Positions 1-5,067 of a stretch of 8,181 nucleotides of DNA are shown in pieces. The notes beneath the pieces were generated by a model, which was given only the letters and a program-made list of their open reading frames with translations, was not told the DNA's origin and searched no databases. How positions within the stretch are numbered: the stretch's first letter is position 1; the number at the start of each line of letters is the position of its first letter. Origin of the DNA: UBA11164 sp002420085 (GTDB lineage: Bacteria; Pseudomonadota; Gammaproteobacteria; Xanthomonadales; Xanthomonadaceae); the NCBI GenBank assembly GCA_031976395.1, contig DALYLJ010000143.1, forward strand, positions 1 to 8,181, written 5' to 3'. A program made the position numbers and the translations under genes.

Positions 1-758
1 AGGCGGTCGTACAGGATGACGTCGGCCTCCTGCAACCGGCGCAACGCCTTGAGACTGAGCAGACCGGGATCGCCGGGACCGGCCCCGACCAGCGACACCC
101 GGCCCGGCGGACGCGACTCGGCACGGGCCAGGGCCTCGGCGAGGGCCGCCTCGGCCCGCGCATCACGACCGCGTCGCAGCCAGTCGCCGACCTCGCCATC
201 GAGCAGGGTTTCCAGGAAACGGCGGCGGACCGGCACCTCCGGCAAGCGTGCCCGGATGCGCGTCTTCCAGCGGCCGATCAGGGTGGCCAGCGGTCCGAGC
301 GCATCATCCAGCACCTGCTCGATCCGCTCGCGGACCTGGCGCGCCAACACCGGGGCCGCACCGCCACTCGACACCGCCACCTGGATCGGACCGCGCGCAA
401 TCACCGCCGGCACCTGGACACTGCACAGTTCGGCCGCATCGACGACATTGCAGAAGATCCGGCGCGCCTCGGCCTCAGTGCTCACCTCGGCATTGACCGC
501 CCGGTCATCGGTCGCAGCAACCACCAGCCAGGCACCCTCCAGATGGCTCGCCTGGAACCGATCGCCGATCGCCACGAGCCGTCCCTGGCGTACCCACGCA
601 CGCACCGGCTCGCTCAGATCGGCGGCGACCACCTCGATCCGGGCGCCGGCGTGCAGCAGGGCATCGATCTTGCGCGCCGCCACCACACCGGCCCCCACCA
701 CCAGTACCCGACGGTCACGGAGATCGGCGAACAACGGAAACAGGCTCGATCCGGACAC
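1..758 (-). CDS. cysG: Siroheme synthase CysG, N-terminal 252 residues (3' end outside window)
   Basis: CysG is a fused enzyme: the N-terminal part oxidises precorrin-2 and chelates ferrous iron to give siroheme, and the C-terminal part methylates uroporphyrinogen III. Siroheme is the cofactor of sulfite and nitrite reductases. Visible on the minus strand are LFPLFADLRDRRVLVVGAG (residues 6-24), the dinucleotide-binding loop GAGVVAARK near 22-30, AATDDRAVN (81-89), CNVVDA (103-108) and VAVSSGGAAPVLAR (127-140). After a linker, the SAM-binding opening of the methyltransferase, VGAGPGDPG (224-232), is followed by ADVILYDR at the window edge. The presence of both parts argues for full CysG rather than a stand-alone dehydrogenase (CysG(N)/Met8). 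No ATG lies in frame between the stop at 795-797 and the conserved block, so I take GTG at 758. This gives only about three residues more than the E. coli N terminus; no clear ribosome site precedes it. It is divergent from cysB, its probable regulator. Confidence 0.95.
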   Translation of the reverse strand, partial: MSGSSLFPLFADLRDRRVLVVGAGVVAARKIDALLHAGARIEVVAADLSEPVRAWVRQGRLVAIGDRFQASHLEGAWLVVAATDDRAVNAEVSTEAEARRIFCNVVDAAELCSVQVPAVIARGPIQVAVSSGGAAPVLARQVRERIEQVLDDALGPLATLIGRWKTRIRARLPEVPVRRRFLETLLDGEVGDWLRRGRDARAEAALAEALARAESRPPGRVSLVGAGPGDPGLLSLKALRRLQEADVILYDR

Positions 759-820
759 GGCTCGACTCGACGGAAGACGACACGGACTCGAACCCTACCC
801 CCTGGACCACGTCAGGCAAA

Positions 821-872
821 ATGAATCGTCAGCGATTGCTCATGAGTCAAATTCATCAAGATGGTCACTCAT
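821..872. promoter_or_regulatory. Divergent cysG-cysB control region with LysR-type T-N11-A box
   Basis: This stretch is clearly richer in A/T than its surroundings and lies between the divergent cysG and cysB. It holds ATGA-N7-TCAT (842-856), an imperfect palindrome that meets the T-N11-A rule of LysR-type operators (T843, A855). A wider perfect pair ATGAGT (842-847) / ACTCAT (867-872) encloses it. On the minus strand TTGACT (850-845), 18 bases, then ATTCAT (826-821) is a possible cysG promoter, with the box over its -35. On the plus strand TTGCTC (836-841), 18 bases, then GATGGT (860-865) is a poor candidate for cysB. LysR regulators often sit divergent from a target and bind such a site; that CysB itself binds here is inference. 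The promoter hexamers are weak, the palindrome is directly seen. Confidence 0.45.
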
Positions 873-1040
873 ATGCCTTTACTGGATTTGCTGCACCGCA
901 GTATCGTGTTCCGATCACCCGCACCCAGCACCACGGTCGGCACCCCCGCCAGCACCTGCCATCGGCCATTCTCGGCACACCTACCGGCCCCAGTGTCGTG
1001 TACCGAAGCCAGCCATACCGGAACAGGACACTCGCCATGA
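873..1040 (+). CDS. Possible 55-aa leader peptide overlapping the cysB start
   Basis: An open frame of 55 codons starts at ATG 873, at the end of the AT-rich control patch, and ends with TGA 1038-1040, which overlaps the cysB start as ATGA. It reads MPLLDLLHRSIVFRSPAPST and continues rich in Ser, Thr, Pro and Ala, with two cysteines (in TCHR and VSCTE). I recognise no family. Only the first 14 residues look like an ordinary protein start; the rest has the composition of a chance frame in GC-rich DNA. A weak purine stretch (AAGATGG) precedes the ATG. The exact ATGA junction would allow translational coupling to cysB, which would otherwise have only a modest ribosome site. It could equally be an untranslated leader with a chance frame. 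Confidence 0.22.
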   Translation: MPLLDLLHRSIVFRSPAPSTTVGTPASTCHRPFSAHLPAPVSCTEASHTGTGHSP

Positions 1041-2026
1041 CCCTGACCCAACTGCGCTACCTGATCGCCATCGTCGATGCCGGACTGAACATCACCCAGG
1101 CCGCCGAACACGTCCACGCCACCCAATCGGGTCTGTCCAAGCAGTTGAAACAACTGGAGGACCGTCTCGGCATGCTGCTGTTCGTGCGGCGCGGCCGCAG
1201 CCTGGAAACCCTCACCCAGGACGGCCAGGCGATCGTCGAGCGGGCACGGCGGATCTTGGCCGAAGCCGACAATATCCGCGCCTACGCCGCCAACCAGCGC
1301 GGCGACACCCACGGTGTGCTCAACATCGTCACCACCCATACCCAGGCGCGATTCGTACTGCCCCCGGCGCTCGGCCAGATTCGCCGGGCCTTCCCCAGCC
1401 TGTCACTGCGTCTGGAACCGGCCGGTGATGGTGAAGTGATGCAGCGTCTGGCCGCTGGAGAGGCCGACCTGGCCCTGCTCAGCAGCACCGGAACACCGCC
1501 CGACGGCGGCTTGGCGGTGCCGCTGTTCCGCTGGTCGCGCAAGGTGCTGGTGCCGCGCGAGCATCCCCTGGCCAGCGCCGGCATCGCACCCAGCCTGGCC
1601 GATCTGGCCGCCTGGCCGCTGGTCAGCTACGAATCTTCACTGCGACCGGACTCCTCCCTGCAACGCGCCCTCGCCCGCGAAGGACTGCGCGCCGAGATCG
1701 CCGTCACCGCCCGCGACGCCGACCTGATCAAGACCTACGTCCAGGCCGGCATGGGCGTCGGACTGCTGGCAGAGATGGCACTCGCGGCAGACGGCGAGCC
1801 CGGATTCAGCGTGCTGCCCGCCCCGGCACCACTGCGCGAATGCACCGCCTGGGCGGTATTGCCCTCCGGCCGGGTTGCCCGACACTACACCCTGGAACTG
1901 ATCGCTGCCCTCGCCCCCTGGCTGGACCGCCATGACCTGCGCCGTGCCGCCTCCGGCGTACTGACCCCGAAGTGGCCCTCCCCGCCCGCCTGGCCGGCAA
2001 CCAAGCCCCAGAAAAGCAGCGACTGA
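1037..2026 (+). CDS. cysB: LysR-type transcriptional regulator CysB
   Basis: CysB (329 aa here; about 324 in E. coli) is the LysR-family activator of sulfate uptake, sulfate reduction and cysteine synthesis, responding to N-acetylserine/O-acetylserine with sulfide opposing. The N terminus MTLTQLRYLIAIVDAGLNIT opens a winged helix-turn-helix, with ATQSGLSKQLKQLED (28-42) as recognition region. The effector domain carries TTHTQARFVLP at 99-109; T100, T102 and Q103 match the sulfate/ligand-binding residues of enterobacterial CysB in type and number. DADLIKTYVQAGMGVGLLAEMA is also typical of the CysB/Cbl branch. Cbl is an alternative, but the cysG neighbour favours CysB. The frame is open upstream to 821, but that extension matches nothing in the family, so ATG 1037 is chosen; ACAGGA lies about 8 bases ahead of it. 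The proline- and lysine-containing last 20 residues are not conserved. Cotranscribed with nothing downstream: the repeat island follows. Confidence 0.95.
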   Translation: MTLTQLRYLIAIVDAGLNITQAAEHVHATQSGLSKQLKQLEDRLGMLLFVRRGRSLETLTQDGQAIVERARRILAEADNIRAYAANQRGDTHGVLNIVTTHTQARFVLPPALGQIRRAFPSLSLRLEPAGDGEVMQRLAAGEADLALLSSTGTPPDGGLAVPLFRWSRKVLVPREHPLASAGIAPSLADLAAWPLVSYESSLRPDSSLQRALAREGLRAEIAVTARDADLIKTYVQAGMGVGLLAEMALAADGEPGFSVLPAPAPLRECTAWAVLPSGRVARHYTLELIAALAPWLDRHDLRRAASGVLTPKWPSPPAWPATKPQKSSD

Positions 2027-2116
2027 ACCTCGGACCAAGGGGCATTACCGCGCTGGGCCAACAGCCACCCGCGCCCAGGCCCTCCCACGCCCTGTCAGCG
2101 CAGGTCGCAGCACCTC

Positions 2117-2207
2117 AGCCACATCGTCGGTCGAACCCGCTCCGCGTAGCACGGGCGTCCCGCCCGTGGCACCGCAATGCCGCACGCCGCTGATTCGATT
2201 GTCCGTG
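2117..2207. repeat. 91-bp direct repeat, copy 1
   Basis: By direct reading this block is identical over 91 bases to the one at 2282-2372. It starts AGCCACATCGTCGG and ends CGATTGTCCGTG; the matching stops sharply at both sides. Its centre is a hairpin, CACGGGCGTCCCGCCCGTG (2150-2168), an 8-bp perfect stem with a 3-base loop. On the minus strand the stem can be lengthened through one mismatch and a G-U pair to about 2146-2172. The style resembles dispersed extragenic palindromic repeats (REP/BIME-like); whether other copies exist in the genome cannot be seen here. Confidence 0.97.
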
Positions 2208-2281
2208 CGAACCGCGCGACGGCCCCTGGCGGCGTGCATTCGACGGGCTGGCAGGCGAGGAACGACGGGCTGCGTCGCACG

Positions 2282-2372
2282 AGCCACATCGTCGGTCGAA
2301 CCCGCTCCGCGTAGCACGGGCGTCCCGCCCGTGGCACCGCAATGCCGCACGCCGCTGATTCGATTGTCCGTG
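2282..2372. repeat. 91-bp direct repeat, copy 2
   Basis: Exact second copy of the block at 2117-2207, in the same orientation and offset by 165 bases, with its hairpin at 2315-2333. Unlike copy 1, this copy is followed by TGCGGCATTG (2380-2389), the perfect reverse complement of CAATGCCGCA inside the repeat (2340-2349). Copy 2 can therefore form a further 10-bp stem with a 30-base loop. The complete lack of divergence between the two copies implies recent duplication or ongoing conversion. Confidence 0.97.
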
Positions 2373-2412
2373 GGGACATTGCGGCATTGGGCTGACAGCG
2401 TGATGTCGCTGA

Positions 2413-2441
2413 TTGCCGAGCGAGCCGCTGCCGCGTAGGCT
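2413..2441 (+). promoter_or_regulatory. Candidate spoT promoter, possibly leaderless
   Basis: TTGCCG (2413-2418) and TAGGCT (2436-2441) are separated by exactly 17 bases. The first matches the -35 consensus at four of six positions, and the second has the key T, A and final T of a -10 box. A start point about seven bases after the -10 would fall on or next to the ATG of spoT at 2448, so the transcript would have almost no leader. The spacing is good but the -10 is weak, and if spoT is read from a promoter further upstream this match is chance. Confidence 0.35.
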
Positions 2442-2447
2442 GACACC

Positions 2448-4619
2448 ATGGCATCCATTGAAACCGTGAGCGACTGGTACAACCCGACCGAGATCGATTC
2501 GCGATCGCTCCCGGCCTACTTCCGTGCCCTGGAATCGCGGATCGAATCGCAGTTGCCGTCGGACCAGGTCGCTCGGGTTCGCCGCGCCTACCTGATCGCG
2601 GCCGAGGCGCATTCCGGACAGACGCGCAAGTCCGGCGAACCCTACATCACCCATCCGGTCGCGGTCGCGGCCATCCTGTCGGAACTCGGACTGGATGCCG
2701 AAACGCTGTGTGCAGCGATCCTGCACGACGCCCTCGAAGACACCTCGCTCGCGCGATCGACCATCGAGCGCGAATTCGGCACCGAGGTCGCCGAACTGGT
2801 CGATGGCGTCACCAAGCTCGACAAACTCCGTTTCGGCAGTCGGCAGGAGGCGGCGGCCGAGAGCTTCCGCAAGATGATGCTGGCGATGGCCCGCGATCTG
2901 CGGGTGATCCTGATCAAACTCGCCGATCGTCTGCACAACATGCGCACCCTGGATGCCATGGACACCGGCGCTCGCCGCCGCATCGCCTTGGAAACCCTGG
3001 AAATCTACGCGCCGATCGCGCAGCGGCTGGGCATGAACAAGTTCAAGGCCGAATTGCAGGATCTCGGCTTCCGCGCGCTGTATCCGCGCCGCTATGCGGT
3101 GATCAGCAAGCGCATCCGCTCGCAGCCGGGCATCCGCCGCGAGAAGATCGCCAAGATCGAAACCCACCTGGGGCAGCGTCTGAGCCAGGAGAACCTGCCG
3201 TTCCGGCTGGTCAGTCGGGTCAAGTCGGCCTGGAGCATCTTCAACAAGATGAAGACCGATGCCCGATCGCTCGATCAGGTCATGGACGTGTTCGGCTTCC
3301 GGGTCGTGGTCGCCGATGTGATGCAGTGCTATCACGCGCTCGGCGCCGTACATGCCGCCTACAAGCCGGTCGAGAGCCGGTTCCGGGATTTCATCGCCAT
3401 CCCCAAGGCGAACGGCTATCAGTCGCTGCACACCGTGCTGTTCGGCCCCTACGGCACACCGATCGAGGTCCAGATCCGCACCGAAGAAATGGACCTGATC
3501 GCCGAGCGCGGCATCGCCGCCCACTGGAGTTACAAGTCCGGCGAGGCTGGTGCCGGCAACAGTGCCCAGACGCGCGCGCAGAACTGGGTACGCAGCCTGA
3601 TCGACAGCCAGCAATCGGCCGGGTCATCGCTGGAGTTCCTGGAAAACGTCAAGATCGACCTGTTCCCGGACGAGGTCTACGTGTTCACGCCCAAGGGCGA
3701 GATCATGGCCCTGCCGCGCAACTCGACCGTGCTGGATTTCGCCTATTCGGTGCATACCGATGTCGGCGATCATGCCGTCACCTCGCGTATCGACGGCAAA
3801 TTGATGCCGTTGCGCAGCCGTCTGGAATCCGGCCAGACCATCGAGATCATCACCGCGCCGTCGGCCTCGCCCGACCCGCATTGGCTGGAATTCGCCGGCA
3901 CCAGCAAGGCACGCACCGCGATCCGGCATTTCCTCAAGCGTCTGGAGCACGAGGACGCGGTCGAACTCGGCCATCGGATGCTGGATCGTGCCCTCGAACA
4001 ACTCGGCAAATCGCTCGAACAGGTGCCGCAGCGAAGGGTCGATCGCTACCTCGGCCAGAACCGCTACCGGCGGCTGGAGGAACTGCTGGCCGACATCGCG
4101 CTAGGCAACCGGATGCCGGCCCAGGTCGCCCGCGAACTGTCGCGCAGCCGCGCCGAAGCGCAGCGCAGCGACGCCGTCTCCGACAAGATCCTGATCAGCG
4201 GCAGCGAACGCAGCGTGCTCACCTTCGGCACCTGCTGCCGACCCATCCCCGGCGACGAGATCATGGGCTATCTGAGCGCCGGCAAGGGCATCGTGGTGCA
4301 TCGCGCCGAATGTGGCCATGTGCCGGAATACCGGCGCACGCCCGAGCGCTGCGTCGAGATGGGCTGGGATCGTCAGGTCCAGGGGGATTATCGGGCCGCA
4401 CTGCGGGTGCAGGTGCAGAACAAGCCGGGGGTGCTGGCCCAGGTTGCCGCTGCGATCGGCGCGGCCGGTTCCAACATCGAGACCGTCGAATACCGCGAAC
4501 GTGATGTCGGCGTCGCCGTGATCGATTTCGTCATCGAAGTACGCGAACGCCGGCACCTCGCCGAAGTGATCCGACGGATTCGCCGATTGGGCGTGGTCAG
4601 CGGTGTGCAGCGGCTCTGA
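2448..4619 (+). CDS. spoT: Bifunctional (p)ppGpp synthetase/hydrolase SpoT
   Basis: SpoT makes and degrades the alarmone (p)ppGpp, setting growth against nutrient stress. At 723 aa it is close to the family length (about 700). The hydrolase domain is intact: GQTRKSGEPYITHP (57-70), catalytic HD in ILHDALEDT (H93, D94) and ADRLHNMRTL (159-168). The synthetase domain has RVKSAWSIFNKMK (257-269), RFRDFIAIPKANGYQSLHT (311-329), EVQIRTEEMD (340-349) and GIAAHWSYK (355-363). The TGS domain begins at DEVYVFTPKGEI (408-419), a zinc-finger-like segment holds TFGTCCRPIPGD (592-603), and an ACT domain closes the protein (about 650-723, VQNKPGVLAQVAAAIG). An intact HD excludes a hydrolase-dead RelA. The motif that separates bifunctional enzymes (RxKD) from RelA (ExDD) reads RxRD here, so the basic type is kept with Arg for Lys. 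ATG 2448 is the start. In many gammaproteobacteria rpoZ precedes spoT; here the repeat island does. Confidence 0.97.
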   Translation: MASIETVSDWYNPTEIDSRSLPAYFRALESRIESQLPSDQVARVRRAYLIAAEAHSGQTRKSGEPYITHPVAVAAILSELGLDAETLCAAILHDALEDTSLARSTIEREFGTEVAELVDGVTKLDKLRFGSRQEAAAESFRKMMLAMARDLRVILIKLADRLHNMRTLDAMDTGARRRIALETLEIYAPIAQRLGMNKFKAELQDLGFRALYPRRYAVISKRIRSQPGIRREKIAKIETHLGQRLSQENLPFRLVSRVKSAWSIFNKMKTDARSLDQVMDVFGFRVVVADVMQCYHALGAVHAAYKPVESRFRDFIAIPKANGYQSLHTVLFGPYGTPIEVQIRTEEMDLIAERGIAAHWSYKSGEAGAGNSAQTRAQNWVRSLIDSQQSAGSSLEFLENVKIDLFPDEVYVFTPKGEIMALPRNSTVLDFAYSVHTDVGDHAVTSRIDGKLMPLRSRLESGQTIEIITAPSASPDPHWLEFAGTSKARTAIRHFLKRLEHEDAVELGHRMLDRALEQLGKSLEQVPQRRVDRYLGQNRYRRLEELLADIALGNRMPAQVARELSRSRAEAQRSDAVSDKILISGSERSVLTFGTCCRPIPGDEIMGYLSAGKGIVVHRAECGHVPEYRRTPERCVEMGWDRQVQGDYRAALRVQVQNKPGVLAQVAAAIGAAGSNIETVEYRERDVGVAVIDFVIEVRERRHLAEVIRRIRRLGVVSGVQRL

Positions 4620-4645
4620 AGCCGGCCGCACGGCTCGGCTACAAT
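4616..4645 (+). promoter_or_regulatory. Candidate promoter for ridA-recG
   Basis: TACAAT (4640-4645) differs from the sigma-70 -10 consensus at one base and stands out in this GC-rich DNA. The best -35 partner is CTGAAG (4616-4621), 18 bases upstream and overlapping the spoT stop codon, matching only the central TGA. Transcription would start near 4652, giving a leader of about 25 bases before the ridA ATG at 4677. This would let ridA-recG be made independently of spoT, in addition to any read-through. Confidence 0.5.
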
Positions 4646-4676
4646 CTCCGATCAATCCCTTTCGACGGCTGTCACC

Positions 4677-5060
4677 ATGACCCGACAGGCAATCCATTCC
4701 GATCGCGCACCGGCTGCCATCGGCCCGTATTCGCAGGCCATGCGCAGCGGCAACACGCTCTACTGTTCCGGCCAGATTCCGCTGGACCCCGCCACCATGA
4801 CCCTGGTCGAGGGTGACATCGCGGTTCAGGCGCGACGGGTGTTCGACAACCTCACCGCCGTGCTCGAAGCGGCCGGCGGCTCGTTCGCCGATGTCGTTCG
4901 GGTCGGCATCTACCTGACCGACCTCGGCGATTTCACCGCCGTCAACGCCGTCATGGCCGATTACTTCAATCAGCCGTATCCGGCCCGCTCGACCATCGAG
5001 GTCTCGGCGTTGCCCCGTGGTGCCAAGATCGAAGTCGACGTCATCGCCGTGCTCGACTGA
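4677..5060 (+). CDS. ridA: RidA family 2-iminobutanoate/2-iminopropanoate deaminase
   Basis: RidA (YjgF/YER057c/UK114 family) is a small cytosolic trimer that hydrolyses reactive enamines/imines such as 2-aminoacrylate, released by PLP enzymes acting on serine, cysteine or threonine, and so protects other PLP enzymes. The 127-aa length is normal. Conserved features are AIGPYSQA (14-21, with Y18), LYCSGQIPLDP (28-38), NLTAVLEAAGGSFADVVRVGIYL (58-80) and the signature PARSTIEV (102-109). R104 is the active-site arginine that binds the substrate carboxylate, and E119 in KIEVDVIA is the usual acidic residue. R104 places it with active RidA rather than the arginine-lacking Rid subgroups. It lies 57 bp after spoT and 7 bp before recG, the neighbourhood commonly seen for ridA in related bacteria. 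The ribosome site before ATG 4677 is poor (GACGG). Confidence 0.95.
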   Translation: MTRQAIHSDRAPAAIGPYSQAMRSGNTLYCSGQIPLDPATMTLVEGDIAVQARRVFDNLTAVLEAAGGSFADVVRVGIYLTDLGDFTAVNAVMADYFNQPYPARSTIEVSALPRGAKIEVDVIAVLD

Positions 5061-5067
5061 GCCGGCC

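Larger units (their letters stand above)
2027..2447. other. Non-coding repeat island between cysB and spoT
   Basis: This 421-base gap has no gene I can support. It begins with 59 bases holding a GC-rich inverted pair CTGGGC (2053-2058) / GCCCAG (2073-2078) with a 14-base loop, a poor terminator candidate for cysB because no T run follows. Then come two identical 91-bp repeats with a 74-bp spacer, an outer inverted repeat, and a possible spoT promoter at the right end. The spacer (2208-2281) contains CGACGGGCTG twice (2241-2250 and 2263-2272). Open frames on both strands across this stretch are made of the repeats themselves and are not credible proteins. Confidence 0.85.

Noticed and set aside
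784..799. tRNA T-arm-like sequence on the minus strand (GGTTCGAGTCC)
   Set aside because: The T stem has a mismatch, and no matching acceptor, D or anticodon arms are found upstream on that strand; no CCA end. Not a tRNA and no evidence for an attachment site.
821..1036. N-terminal extension of cysB by 72 codons
   Set aside because: The extra residues match nothing in LysR proteins and cover the AT-rich control region; the canonical start MTLTQLRYL is at 1037.
16..1428. 470-codon plus-strand frame running through cysG and into cysB
   Set aside because: It lies antisense to the clearly conserved cysG and out of frame with cysB; its Arg/Ser/Pro/Thr-rich translation is typical of a shadow frame in GC-rich DNA.
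2117..2372. CRISPR array
   Set aside because: Only two units, each 91 bp with a strong internal palindrome and one 74-bp spacer, and no cas genes; the unit is far too long for a CRISPR repeat.
2115..3614. 499-codon minus-strand frame over spoT and the repeats
   Set aside because: Antisense to an intact spoT; its C-terminal part is only the translated 91-bp repeats.
5017..5067. ATG start for recG inside ridA
   Set aside because: Its 17 extra residues are out-of-frame ridA sequence; GTG 5068 gives the usual RecG length and close spacing to ridA.
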